A DNA stretch of 64,000 nt from an uncultured Ruminococcus sp. GTDB taxonomy: Bacteria > Bacillota > Clostridia > Oscillospirales > Acutalibacteraceae. Positions within the stretch are counted from its first letter, which is position 1; each line of letters begins with the position of its first letter. Under the pieces are notes generated by a model that saw only the letters and a program-made list of their open reading frames with translations, was not told where the DNA came from and made no database searches. The position numbers and the translations under genes are program-made. Of this stretch, positions 1-8,681 are shown in pieces. The stretch is from contig CACWVH010000009.1 of NCBI GenBank assembly GCA_902764235.1, forward strand, positions 1-64,000, in the 5' to 3' direction.

Positions 1-12
1 AGAAAATTGTGC

Positions 13-53
13 TATAATAATATAATATAAACGTATAATATATCGTTATACGT
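13..53 (+). promoter_or_regulatory. Promoter region with inverted repeat before the flavin reductase gene
   Basis: Several TATAAT-like hexamers lie in this AT-rich stretch (13-18, 21-26, 34-39), but the matching -35 would fall at or beyond the window edge. A perfect 8-bp inverted repeat, ACGTATAA at 31-38 and TTATACGT at 46-53, overlaps the last hexamer. It sits about 25 bp before the start codon. It could be an operator for a dimeric regulator, or a chance palindrome in AT-rich DNA. Confidence 0.35.
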
Positions 54-77
54 ACTTTACTTTCAGGAGGTATTATT

Positions 78-587
78 ATGTCTTTTATCAACATTGACCC
101 TAAAGAGCTTGACTTGAATTTCTTTAAGGCTATCGACAAGCAATGGATGCTTATCACCGCAGGAGATAAATCCGGACTGAATACAATGACAGCCAGCTGG
201 GGCGGTACAGGTGTTATATGGAATAAGGATGTTTCCTTCGCTTTCATCAGAGAATCCAGATACACACGTGAATTCGTTGACAGCAATGAATACTATACTC
301 TATCATTTTTCGGCGGTAATATGATGAAGGAGCTGACCTTCTGCGGCAGAAATTCCGGCAGAGATACGGATAAGCTTGCAGAAACCGGTCTGTTACCTGT
401 ATTTGATGAGGCTGCACCATATTTTGAGCAGGCTGAGCTGGTACTTGTCTGCAAAAAGCTGTATCGCAGCAAAATGAGCAAAGAAGGCTTTGTCGATCCG
501 TCTTATGCGGATAAATTCTATTCAGACAATGACTGGCACTATGCTTATATAGGTGAGATCGTTAAGGTATTGAAGAAACCAGACTGA
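78..587 (+). CDS. Flavin reductase-like FMN-binding split-barrel protein
   Basis: The 169-residue product resembles the flavin reductase / DIM6-NTAB family, which binds FMN and reduces flavins or serves as a small NAD(P)H:flavin oxidoreductase in the cytoplasm. Family-like stretches are the ITAGDKSGLNTMTASWGG segment near residues 27-44 and a following segment with WNKDVSFAFIRESRYT near 48-63, which form the flavin-binding barrel in known members. The ATG follows a full AGGAGG at 66-71 with good spacing. The reductase gene at 667 follows on the same strand after about 80 bp and may be cotranscribed. The physiological substrate cannot be read from sequence. It is not clearly a metal-binding or rubredoxin-fused version. 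Confidence 0.8.
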   Translation: MSFINIDPKELDLNFFKAIDKQWMLITAGDKSGLNTMTASWGGTGVIWNKDVSFAFIRESRYTREFVDSNEYYTLSFFGGNMMKELTFCGRNSGRDTDKLAETGLLPVFDEAAPYFEQAELVLVCKKLYRSKMSKEGFVDPSYADKFYSDNDWHYAYIGEIVKVLKKPD

Positions 588-666
588 TTGTGTGCGGCAG
601 GTTCTATAATTTGTATTAGCTGCATTAACTCACCTGAGGTAAAACCCAGAAACGGAGATAACAAAT

Positions 667-1398
667 ATGAAAAACGTACTTATTACAGGTGCTTCGAGAG
701 GGATAGGTGCTGAGTGTGCCGGGATGTTCGCTCGTAAGGGCTATCATGTAATTATCAATTATAACAGCTCACAGACTGCCGCTGATGATCTGTGCAGAAA
801 ACTGACCGGAAACGGCTTATCAGCTGAAACTATAAAAGCTGATGTATCTAACCCTGAGCAGGTAAGAGATATGTTTCATAATATTGAAATGCTTTGCGGC
901 GGTGTTGATGTCCTTGTAAATAATGCCGGTATTGCTCAGACAAAGCTTTTTACCGATATCACCGATGATGAGTGGAATAGAATGATCTCCGTTAATCTCA
1001 GCAGTGCTTTTTACTGCTGCCGCTCTGCTCTTCCCTATATGATCCGTCAGAAATACGGACGTATCATCAATATCTCGTCAATGTGGGGGCAGGTCGGCGG
1101 TTCATGTGAGGTACATTATTCCGCAGCAAAGGCAGGTGTTATCGGACTTACGAAGGCACTTGCCATGGAAGAGGGGTTGAGCGGTATTACAGTCAATTGT
1201 ATTGCTCCCGGAGTGATAAAAACCGACATGACATCACATCTGACCGATGAAGACCTGTCTGAGCTAAAAAACGAAACACCTACAGGTACAATCGGAACTC
1301 CCTCTGATATCGCAAGAGCTGTACTATTCCTGGCAGATGAAGGCTCATCATTCATTACAGGTCAGGTTCTCGGTGTTAACGGAGGGTTTACAGTTTAA
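667..1398 (+). CDS. Short-chain dehydrogenase/reductase, FabG-like
   Basis: A 243-residue classical SDR. The NAD(P) motif TGASRGIG is at residues 7-14, the NNAG structural motif near 85-88, the catalytic Ser at 137-138, and the YxxxK pair at Y151 and K155. The closing stretch ITGQVLGVNGG is typical of 3-oxoacyl-ACP reductase (FabG) and related carbonyl reductases. No fatty acid synthesis genes are nearby, so it is probably a stand-alone FabG paralogue rather than the main elongation enzyme. It lies about 80 bp after the flavin reductase gene and ends at a strong terminator. The start has a GGAGA Shine-Dalgarno sequence. Confidence 0.85.
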   Translation: MKNVLITGASRGIGAECAGMFARKGYHVIINYNSSQTAADDLCRKLTGNGLSAETIKADVSNPEQVRDMFHNIEMLCGGVDVLVNNAGIAQTKLFTDITDDEWNRMISVNLSSAFYCCRSALPYMIRQKYGRIINISSMWGQVGGSCEVHYSAAKAGVIGLTKALAMEEGLSGITVNCIAPGVIKTDMTSHLTDEDLSELKNETPTGTIGTPSDIARAVLFLADEGSSFITGQVLGVNGGFTV

Positions 1399-1421
1399 AC
1401 TAATCGCAGCAAATTAAGAAA

Positions 1422-1452
1422 GACTCCCTGAGGAAAGCTTCCGGAGGGAGTC
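1422..1452. terminator. Rho-independent terminator, probably bidirectional
   Basis: GACTCCCT at 1422-1429 pairs with AGGGAGTC at 1445-1452, with an inner GGAA/TTCC pairing. A T-run follows on the plus side (1455-1460). It ends the SDR transcript and lies just before the stop of the convergent gene at 1459. Confidence 0.85.
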
Positions 1453-1458
1453 TCTTTT

Positions 1459-2937
1459 TTATATCGACTTCAGTTTGTACAGATAATATGTGCTTGTCTG
1501 AGTCCAGTATACAGACTCACATTTGTCAATAAGCTCATACAGAACGAAATCCGGCTTCTCATCTTTTGTAACAATGTATTTCACCCTACCCTTTTCGGCA
1601 TATTCCTTCTGTGTTTCATACATTTCATCTAACTCGACATTAAGCTCGCAAAAATAGCGGCAATCGGGTACTATACCACTGACTGTATAAAATCCGCCGT
1701 CGAGAAAGCCGTAATTCAACAGAGTAGGATCCTTGGTTTTTTCCATAATAGCAGCAAATCTGAATTGAGGAAGATCATCCTCAGGTGTAAATATCAGATA
1801 AGTATTACGGCACAAAAACAAAACTGCAAGCATACTTATAATACTTATAATAACAGCAGGATACGGTTTTCTGAGCTTTATCTTCGATCGGAGGATCTCA
1901 GATAAAAAAGTAAGACCTACCGGCACAAAAACCATCATTACATACGGATAATATGCATATGCTCTTCCGCCAATGAAAGAGAACAAAAATGTAGATGCAG
2001 CCGTCATCGAAAACAAAATACGAAATTCTGTCTTTTCCTTTCTGAATGAATATACAAAGCCAAAAACAAGAAATATAAAACCAAAAGTATTGTATGCTGC
2101 AAAAGACACAAGACCTGAGAAAAGATTTACGATCTGCTTAATGACCGGAGGAAGTGCACTTCCTGTGCTGTACAGGAACATATTATCATAAAAATAAACC
2201 TCAAACAGGCTGTTGAAAGAATCAGTCCTGAAACAATAGATGATAACCGGAAGTGATGAGATAATTACACCGGAAATGACTGCAAGCGCACAGGAAAGTA
2301 TCTTTTTATATTGCTTCTGTCTTATATAAATTATAACAAAGGATAATATAAAACCGATGAAAAAACCAAGCATTGTAAATTTCACCCATAGTATAACACC
2401 TGTACAGATACCGCATAGTAAAGCATTTTTCAGGCTCATAAGCTTATTTCTTTTTATACATGACAAAGCTGTATAAAAAGAAAAGCACAGAAAAGGCAGA
2501 CATAATTCCTCTGCACTGTCACCGGAGCAGAAGGACAGCGATGTATACGTAAATGCTGCAAGCGGAAAAACTATTAATAATTTGTGCTTGTCTGTAAAAA
2601 GAGATATTATCTTATATGAAAAAATAAGAAAGGCAGCACAAGATATAACCTCTGCGAAATATACGCCGAGAAATGTTTTTTGTGAGATAAAATATGTCAG
2701 CTCATGCAGCATATATAGAAGCGGTCCTTTTTGCTCAAAAATATCTCTGTACAATACTTTTCCGTTTGCCATTGCCTTTCCGACCGTAAAAAAGCAATTC
2801 GGATCGTCCCAGTCGTTAAGCGGATATATCGGTGACGATTTTGAACATACAGTTACAACAAATATGGAAATAATTATTATTGCACAGATGGTTAACATAA
2901 ATTGCTTTGATCTGCTTCCTGTATTTTCAGCCTTCAT
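1459..2937 (-). CDS. Polytopic membrane protein, GT-C glycosyltransferase-like (GT39/PMT type)
   Basis: Encodes about 492 residues with roughly ten or eleven hydrophobic segments. Shortly after the first membrane segment comes NDWDDPNCFFTVGKAMANGK followed by YRDIFEQKGP. This acidic first-loop motif (D-D, then F-x-QKGP) is typical of GT-C mannosyltransferase-like proteins that transfer sugar from a polyprenyl-phosphate donor outside the membrane. Acceptor and sugar are unknown. The start at 2937 is chosen because a GGAGG at 2943-2947 lies just upstream of it; longer in-frame ATGs run back into the terminator hairpin of the next gene. It is a single gene between a convergent SDR and the zinc-ribbon protein. 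Confidence 0.7.
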   Translation of the reverse strand: MKAENTGSRSKQFMLTICAIIIISIFVVTVCSKSSPIYPLNDWDDPNCFFTVGKAMANGKVLYRDIFEQKGPLLYMLHELTYFISQKTFLGVYFAEVISCAAFLIFSYKIISLFTDKHKLLIVFPLAAFTYTSLSFCSGDSAEELCLPFLCFSFYTALSCIKRNKLMSLKNALLCGICTGVILWVKFTMLGFFIGFILSFVIIYIRQKQYKKILSCALAVISGVIISSLPVIIYCFRTDSFNSLFEVYFYDNMFLYSTGSALPPVIKQIVNLFSGLVSFAAYNTFGFIFLVFGFVYSFRKEKTEFRILFSMTAASTFLFSFIGGRAYAYYPYVMMVFVPVGLTFLSEILRSKIKLRKPYPAVIISIISMLAVLFLCRNTYLIFTPEDDLPQFRFAAIMEKTKDPTLLNYGFLDGGFYTVSGIVPDCRYFCELNVELDEMYETQKEYAEKGRVKYIVTKDEKPDFVLYELIDKCESVYWTQTSTYYLYKLKSI

Positions 2938-2969
2938 TTTTTCCTCCGTCATGTAGTATACTATAAAAA

Positions 2970-2994
2970 AAACCGTCGCAAAACACGACGGTTT
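2970..2994 (-). terminator. Terminator of the zinc-ribbon membrane protein gene
   Basis: AAACCGTCG (2970-2978) pairs perfectly with CGACGGTTT (2986-2994). On the minus strand a T-run follows (the A-run at 2965-2970 on the plus strand). It separates this gene from the GT-C gene downstream. Confidence 0.85.
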
Positions 2995-3012
2995 CATATT
3001 TTTTCTGAAATA

Positions 3013-3984
3013 TCAGAATTTTACCTTACCCTGCTTTCTGAGGAAAGAGAGTACCGCAGCAACTGCTGAAGCAAGTACAAAAAGAATAAGGAGAATTCCC
3101 CAGAATGTAAATCCTGCGCTGGCTGATGCATATGCACTTGAAGCCGCAAAGCCTGCCATAGCACCAGAAAAAATACCAATGGTAACAAAACCAAGAGCAA
3201 TTACACTGAGACCAGGAACTACAAAAATGCAGAACTTATTAACTACTTCATTCTTCTTAATGAAATCATCAACATGCGGTACGAAACGGGCAATTGACAC
3301 AAGGAATGAAAGCAGGAACAGGAATCCGCCAAGGGGTGAATACCATGTGTTGAAGTTTTCGGATGCTGTAACTCCGAATAATGTTGCAGAAACATAGCAG
3401 GTCGGAAGCACCGAAAGAATGAAAATCACAAAACTTGCAAGATATGAACCCCAGTCAAGAATAAGAGTAAGAACATCATTATCCTTGAATATATTTGTAA
3501 AATTATCAGCAAACTGCTTGAAGTATGATGATGCATTGAATGTATTTTTCAGGCTCATTCCACAGCTTGTACATACAACCTGCTGAGGATTATTGATAGC
3601 TGCTGCACAGTGAGGACAGAATAAAGAACCCTCACCTACCTTGACTCCGCATTTAGAACATACATTATCTGTATTCATTACCTGTGAGCCGCAGTTACGA
3701 CAATACTTTTTAGCAGGCATATAGTCTGAATTATTCTGTGTTGCTGCACTCTGGAACTGCTGTGCCGGAGTCTGCTGTGAAATTGGAACAGAAGTATTTA
3801 CAGCCTGCTGAGCATTTTCATCATCAACAAACTTAAAGCCGCACTCCTGACAGAAGAGCATTCCGAATTGTCTTACGCTGCCGCAATTCTCACAAAAAGC
3901 CTTACCAACACCTTTTTTGATGCCGCACATCTGACAAGCAACGTGTGAATCTTCCATTTTTGCTCCGCAAGATTTACAATACAT
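3013..3984 (-). CDS. Membrane protein with repeated N-terminal zinc ribbons
   Basis: The 323-residue protein starts with four zinc-ribbon-like CxxC units in its first 50 residues (CKSC, CQMC, CENC, CQEC). A Gln/Asn-rich linker follows, then a second Cys set (CRNC, CSKC, CPHC, CTSC) around residues 90-145. The C-terminal half has about four hydrophobic helices. Such zinc_ribbon plus membrane proteins are common in Firmicutes and mostly uncharacterised. The Cys units probably bind structural zinc in the cytoplasm. Function is unknown. It has its own promoter at 4108-4136 and terminator at 2970-2994, so it is monocistronic. Confidence 0.75.
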   Translation of the reverse strand: MYCKSCGAKMEDSHVACQMCGIKKGVGKAFCENCGSVRQFGMLFCQECGFKFVDDENAQQAVNTSVPISQQTPAQQFQSAATQNNSDYMPAKKYCRNCGSQVMNTDNVCSKCGVKVGEGSLFCPHCAAAINNPQQVVCTSCGMSLKNTFNASSYFKQFADNFTNIFKDNDVLTLILDWGSYLASFVIFILSVLPTCYVSATLFGVTASENFNTWYSPLGGFLFLLSFLVSIARFVPHVDDFIKKNEVVNKFCIFVVPGLSVIALGFVTIGIFSGAMAGFAASSAYASASAGFTFWGILLILFVLASAVAAVLSFLRKQGKVKF

Positions 3985-4107
3985 ATCACAAATCCTCCAT
4001 GTTTTATATCAATATATGAATGCAATAAAATTATATTCTACTGATACAGAATATTTTACCGTACCTTATCCAAACACCTGAAACAAACTATTGCCATTCA
4101 TATCTTA

Positions 4108-4136
4108 ATTATACGATAATCACTTTCTTTCGTCAA
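4108..4136 (-). promoter_or_regulatory. Sigma-70-type promoter for the zinc-ribbon gene
   Basis: On the minus strand TTGACG (4131-4136), a 17-bp spacer and TATAAT (4108-4113). It gives a leader of roughly 115 nt before the start at 3984. No obvious structured leader element was recognised. Confidence 0.75.
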
Positions 4137-4220
4137 GAAAACATCCAATTACTTGTTAAAAACTGTGAACTTTCTGCGATTTGAACATCAAAAATAAATA
4201 TATATTGTAATATTTGGCAA

Positions 4221-5027
4221 TTATTTACCTAATTCTTCTGCTCTTGCTGTACATGCAGCCATTGCGTCAGATATGATCTGTTCAACGTTATTATTCCTTA
4301 AAACATTCATAGCTTCAATAGTCGTACCGCCCTTTGAGCATACCTTCTCTATAAGCTTTTCAGGTGTATCACCGCTTGATCGCAGCATTTCCGCTGACCC
4401 CTCAAAGGTTTTGCAAACAAGAGTAAGGGCTGTTTTTTCATCTATGCCGACTGAAACAGCATAATCAGTCATAGCCTTTGCAAAAAGATAAATGTATGCC
4501 GGACTGCTTCCGTTAACAGCAATTACAGCATTCATTTTTGATTCGTCAAGAAGCGCTACATCTCCTGAAAGAGCAAACATATTATATACTATATCAAAAT
4601 CTTCATCACAGATATTATCGCTTCTGCACATTGCAGTTGCACCCTTTCCGAGAAGAAGTGGTGTATTCGGCATTACACGTACAGCAGGTACATTTTTTTC
4701 AAGACCTTTCCTGACATATTCAATTGAAATGCCTGCTGCAATTGTTACAACGACAGTATTTTCATTAATGCAGTTTCTGATGCTGCCAAGAACTTCATCG
4801 TAATTTTGCGGCTTTACAGCCAGAACTATGATATCTGCTTCCTTGGCAAGAGCTTCGCAGGAGGAAGCTGTATTTACTCCCTTATTCCTCATAAGCTCAA
4901 GCTTTCCGGGATCGAGATCAAAAACAACTATGTTTTCGGGTTTCTGTGCATTTTTTACAAGAATACCGTTAATAATCGCAGTAGCCATATTACCGGCACC
5001 GATAAAACCTATTTTCTTTTCATTCAT
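4221..5027 (-). CDS. proC: Pyrroline-5-carboxylate reductase
   Basis: A 268-residue enzyme that reduces 1-pyrroline-5-carboxylate to proline with NAD(P)H, the last step of proline synthesis. It opens with the dinucleotide fold KKIGFIGAGNMATAI. The middle has AVKPQNYDEVL and VRVMPNTP, and the C-terminal half has NGSSPAY and a CSKGGTTIEAM stretch, all typical of ProC. Length matches the family. The ATG follows a GAGGTGA element. Other proline genes are not in the window, so it stands alone, about 125 bp after the large secreted lysozyme-like gene and its putative terminator. Confidence 0.95.
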   Translation of the reverse strand: MNEKKIGFIGAGNMATAIINGILVKNAQKPENIVVFDLDPGKLELMRNKGVNTASSCEALAKEADIIVLAVKPQNYDEVLGSIRNCINENTVVVTIAAGISIEYVRKGLEKNVPAVRVMPNTPLLLGKGATAMCRSDNICDEDFDIVYNMFALSGDVALLDESKMNAVIAVNGSSPAYIYLFAKAMTDYAVSVGIDEKTALTLVCKTFEGSAEMLRSSGDTPEKLIEKVCSKGGTTIEAMNVLRNNNVEQIISDAMAACTARAEELGK

Positions 5028-5105
5028 TATTGATTCACCTCATGTAATATTTTTTACAGGCAAAAAGCCTTCTGTCTGCTGTAAAGATACTATCAGAAAA
5101 CATTT

Positions 5106-5137
5106 CACAGAGGGTAACAATTATGCCGCCCTCTGTG
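5106..5137 (-). terminator. Probable terminator of the lysozyme-like gene
   Basis: CACAGAGGG (5106-5114) pairs with CCCTCTGTG (5129-5137), placed just after the stop at 5153. The downstream T-tract on the minus strand is interrupted, so efficiency is uncertain. Confidence 0.55.
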
Positions 5138-5152
5138 GCTTTCTGTGTATTA

Positions 5153-7822
5153 TCAGAACGGTAAGCAATATGTACTCGGGAAATTATGCTTGTTTGAACG
5201 TCCATCAGGTTCATAGTCGCCGTAAATGAACATTTCAGCTTCGTCAACTCTTCTGTAAAGAAGTCCCCAGTAGCAAACACCGCCTGCATGATGATATGCA
5301 AGAAGCTCTTTTATAAGTGCATTCTTATTGACATAGTTCAAATCTCTGCCTGTTGTTGAAGAGGAACCGATCGTCAGGTATGTGCCGCTGCAATATCCTG
5401 TCTTTCCGCTCGAGGTCTTGACCTTATACCATACGCTGTTATACTTTTGTGTACTTAAAAGTGTCACCGTTTCTCCGGGCATAAGAACGTCAAGTACCTT
5501 TGAGCTGGTTGTGTAGCTTTCTCTGAGATTCAGACCATCGCTTGCATTTACAGTGGCTTTCATTGTATTGCTTGATGATGTCGTCACGTTTCCATATGAA
5601 TTGAGCAGAATATTCTTCAGATCAGAAGAAGATGTCCAGCCTGTTCCGAGATTGTAAGAGAATGAAACGAGAGCATCAAACTGCTGCTGATTGAATCTTA
5701 TATTATTTGAGATAAGCATACTGTTTACTTTGCTTGAATAGACTTCTGTATTGACTGCTTTTACAAGCAATGCATAGCCTTCATTTCTTGTAAGACCGTT
5801 GTAGAAGGTATCCCCCTCCCATACAACATATCCGTGAGCAAGAGTGGGAAGATTATTTGCAAGTGTATCATATGTGATATTTGAAACAAAGCCTTCCTTA
5901 TCACCAATGAATTTTATTACATCATCACTTGCACGGAGCTTTTCGACAGCTGTTGTCTTTTTATCCGTCTTGTCAGTTACATAGATATCAGCCTTACCGT
6001 CATTACAGGTTATCCATGAATTACCTGTTTTTGCATATGCTGAATATGTATAGGTTCCGGCACTTGTCGGCTTATAATAGCCTGTCCATACATATGTGTT
6101 GCCGTCAGAAGCCTTTTCAGCTGCGTTGACAATAACAGATTTGCCATTTACATTGACATCAAAACGAACCGCTGTACGATTTTTATCAGTTATTGCTATC
6201 AGCTTGACATTCTGGTTCTTCACAGCGGAATTTGGTGAAGAATATGTGAATTTTATCGAATTGGATTCATATACTGTAACAGCGCATATCGCCCTGTTTC
6301 CGTTTGAGTCTGTAAGAGTGATAGCACATTTACCCGGATTCTTTCCAAGGATAAAGCCCTCAGAAACAGTAGCTATGCCTGTATCGCTTGAATTCCACCA
6401 TGTATAGGATGAAGAATAGCCTTTTATGTATAATGTCTTTCCTGCTGTAACATTGCCGCTGTATCTTGAAAGGCTGACACCGTATGAGGATACGCCTGTA
6501 ACTGTTACCTTACAGGTAGCCTTGACAGAACCGCTTGAGTCAGAAGCTGTGATCGTTGCTGTTCCGGCACCGATACCGCTGACTACTCCGCCTCTGACGG
6601 CAGCAACATTCGTATTTGAGGATGTCCATTTTATCCATGCGTTATTTGATAGCTTTGCTGTAAGCTTGCAATTTGCACCTGCCTTGACAGTAGCTGTTGA
6701 AGCAGAAATACTGATTGTGGGCTTTGCAACCACAGTAAGCTTATAGGAAGCGCTGGCTTTTCCGCCCTGAGCGTCCTTGGCAGTTATTGTAGCTGTGCCG
6801 GCTTTAACTGCTTTTATCAGACCTGCTGAAGTCACAGTTGCTATTGCTGAGTTTGATGTAGAAAAAGCAACCTTGCCGTTTGCAGGCTTTGTCGTGGCCT
6901 TCAGTGTCAGACTCTGTCCTACTGTAAGAGTACCTGATTTTGAGCTGAGAGTGATACTTTCAAGCGCCGGCTTTACAACAGTAACTGTGCATTTGACTGT
7001 TTTCGAGGATTTTGAATCAACAGCAGTTATTGTCGCCTTGCCTACCTTTACAGCCGTAACAAGTCCCTTGCTTGTAACTGTTGCTATGCTGTTATCTGAG
7101 CTTTTCCAACTGAAACTACCGCCGGAATTTGTCTTTGCGGTAAGCGTAAAATTACTACCGATATTAAGAGTTTTGCTGGTTGCAGATATAGAAACAGTTA
7201 CATTCTTCTGCTGTGCAGAAGCAGCCGGAGCCGATTTTTCTGCATCTGTCCTGACCTTTGTATCAGTAGAGGTTCCGGAAAGATACTGAATATAATCATA
7301 CTCATTGCATACAAATCCGACAGTTCCGTCCGCAAGCTTGACCTTAAGCCAGGAGCTTCCGCTGAAGCTGAGTATATCAAGCTTCGTTCCGGGAGTAATG
7401 GTCTTTATAGATGCATAACTGGTTCCCGGACCCTTTCTCAGATTCAGAAAGGTGGAAGCCTTTGCATCTGTCGTAACGTCAATATAGTCTGCTGAACAAT
7501 AGCCGGTATGTCCGTTTGCTGTCTTTACCTTTATCCATGACTTATTTGATCTGTCAAGTACAGTAAGTGATGAATTCTTGGCAACAACCTCAACAACCTT
7601 ATAATTCATTCCTGCACCGCTTCTGATATTAAGTGATGCAGTAGCCTTTACATAAATAAGCTCCTGTGCATGAGCTGTAAATACATTTGAAGAAATTACA
7701 GGCACTGTCGCAACAAGTAACGCAGCAGTACATACAACAGCAATCGTTCTTTTTATTTTAACAGAAAATCTGTCAATGCCTTTGCACAGCATTTTAAAAC
7801 CGTTTGTTTCTTCTGATCTCAA
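5153..7822 (-). CDS. Secreted SH3b / Ig-like (Big2) / GH24 lysozyme-like cell-wall protein
   Basis: An 889-residue exported protein. A basic N-region and hydrophobic core at residues 20-45 with AHA near 50-52 form a signal peptide. Bacterial SH3 domains lie at about 55-117 and 121-180. Four Big2-type Ig domains follow (about 207-283, 287-365, 369-441, 447-517) and another beta domain at 522-617. A GH24 (T4/lambdoid endolysin) lysozyme-like domain begins at 633 with DKEGF (E643 is the likely catalytic acid) and includes QFDALVSFSYNLG at 714-726. A third SH3 domain at about 754-817 interrupts it, and the lysozyme tail (AYHHAGG, GLLYRR, EAEM) resumes at 828-870. It probably cleaves peptidoglycan at the cell surface. 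The start is a TTG behind GGAAAGGA; an ATG 30 bases further in has no Shine-Dalgarno. A good promoter is at 7888-7916. Confidence 0.8.
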   Translation of the reverse strand: MRSEETNGFKMLCKGIDRFSVKIKRTIAVVCTAALLVATVPVISSNVFTAHAQELIYVKATASLNIRSGAGMNYKVVEVVAKNSSLTVLDRSNKSWIKVKTANGHTGYCSADYIDVTTDAKASTFLNLRKGPGTSYASIKTITPGTKLDILSFSGSSWLKVKLADGTVGFVCNEYDYIQYLSGTSTDTKVRTDAEKSAPAASAQQKNVTVSISATSKTLNIGSNFTLTAKTNSGGSFSWKSSDNSIATVTSKGLVTAVKVGKATITAVDSKSSKTVKCTVTVVKPALESITLSSKSGTLTVGQSLTLKATTKPANGKVAFSTSNSAIATVTSAGLIKAVKAGTATITAKDAQGGKASASYKLTVVAKPTISISASTATVKAGANCKLTAKLSNNAWIKWTSSNTNVAAVRGGVVSGIGAGTATITASDSSGSVKATCKVTVTGVSSYGVSLSRYSGNVTAGKTLYIKGYSSSYTWWNSSDTGIATVSEGFILGKNPGKCAITLTDSNGNRAICAVTVYESNSIKFTYSSPNSAVKNQNVKLIAITDKNRTAVRFDVNVNGKSVIVNAAEKASDGNTYVWTGYYKPTSAGTYTYSAYAKTGNSWITCNDGKADIYVTDKTDKKTTAVEKLRASDDVIKFIGDKEGFVSNITYDTLANNLPTLAHGYVVWEGDTFYNGLTRNEGYALLVKAVNTEVYSSKVNSMLISNNIRFNQQQFDALVSFSYNLGTGWTSSSDLKNILLNSYGNVTTSSSNTMKATVNASDGLNLRESYTTSSKVLDVLMPGETVTLLSTQKYNSVWYKVKTSSGKTGYCSGTYLTIGSSSTTGRDLNYVNKNALIKELLAYHHAGGVCYWGLLYRRVDEAEMFIYGDYEPDGRSNKHNFPSTYCLPF

Positions 7823-7887
7823 CGGTCACACGTCCTTTCCAGAAATAGTAACAATCCCGATACAAACATTCATATATAATTGTAATT

Positions 7888-7916
7888 ATTATAACCTATT
7901 TTTAACCTTTATTCAA
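7888..7916 (-). promoter_or_regulatory. Sigma-70-type promoter for the lysozyme-like gene
   Basis: TTGAAT (7911-7916), a 17-bp spacer and TATAAT (7888-7893) on the minus strand, about 66 bp before the TTG start. The rest of the 322-bp gap 7823-8144 is AT-rich and shows nothing else I can support. Confidence 0.75.
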
Positions 7917-8144
7917 TTGTTATTTTGTATAAATTCCTTGTAAAAAAATTATCATCTGATAATATATTAATTCATAGATCGTATTTTTATTGTGACTTTT
8001 TTGAGCAATACTTCATTTTATGTGATATTCTGACATGTATCACACAATCCGCTTAAGAATATTTTCTGCAATAGAATTATCTCATAAAGCACAACATTTG
8101 TATGCACTGACATGATACACTGGTAAAAAATAGTTACGGAACAT

Positions 8145-8678
8145 TTACTTTATTATTCTTTCAAGAAAACAAATAATTTTCTTTTTGTAACCTTTTTCAA
8201 ATAACGTGAGAGCTGTATCATATGCAAAAAACAGAAGGATATATATAATCACCATTATGGCGGCAAAAAGCTTATCATCCGATAAAGCATAAACAGGTCT
8301 GATATCAAGAATAAAAAGAAATGTCATCACGTATATCGTACCGGTAGCACATGAAAAGAAAAGCTTTACTATAAATGCAGCCGGAACGCTCATTTTCTCA
8401 CAGATGACAGAATGAAGCAGCGGATAATATCCTGTAAGTAATACAAAAAGCAAAAGCCCCGATCTGTCGGCTGAAAAAATAAAAGCCGTGACCGAAGCCG
8501 CTGTAAATGAACACAGTGCTGTAACAGCTCCTGTCCTGTATGACAAAACAAGAAGTATTACTCCCGCAAGGACAGCTGCAGCATATTGTCCAAACGATAT
8601 CACGCCTGAAATTATCAGAATCACTGCACAAATTGCCGCACATATTCCTCCGGCTGCGATTTTATATGTTCCTTTCAT
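8145..8678 (-). CDS. Small polytopic membrane protein of unknown function
   Basis: A 177-residue protein with about five or six hydrophobic helices, a G-rich first helix and a GYYPLLH stretch in the middle. The overall look (AAICAV..., YAAAVLAG..., LLFVLLTGYYPLL) recalls small Firmicutes membrane proteins with a conserved GYYP motif that resemble ECF-transporter substrate-binding subunits. I cannot name a substrate. It ends with a basic tail. It lies only 3 bp after the DnaJ-like gene in the same direction, so the two are very likely cotranscribed and translationally coupled. Confidence 0.6.
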   Translation of the reverse strand: MKGTYKIAAGGICAAICAVILIISGVISFGQYAAAVLAGVILLVLSYRTGAVTALCSFTAASVTAFIFSADRSGLLLFVLLTGYYPLLHSVICEKMSVPAAFIVKLFFSCATGTIYVMTFLFILDIRPVYALSDDKLFAAIMVIIYILLFFAYDTALTLFEKGYKKKIICFLERIIK

Positions 8679-8681
8679 ATT

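Noticed and set aside
5035..5301. 88-codon minus-strand frame overlapping the end of the lysozyme-like gene
   Set aside because: Different frame over real coding sequence and the terminator; no Shine-Dalgarno.
6777..7289. 170-codon plus-strand frame rich in Val/Ala/Phe
   Set aside because: Antisense of the repetitive Big2 domains, which gives long open shadows.
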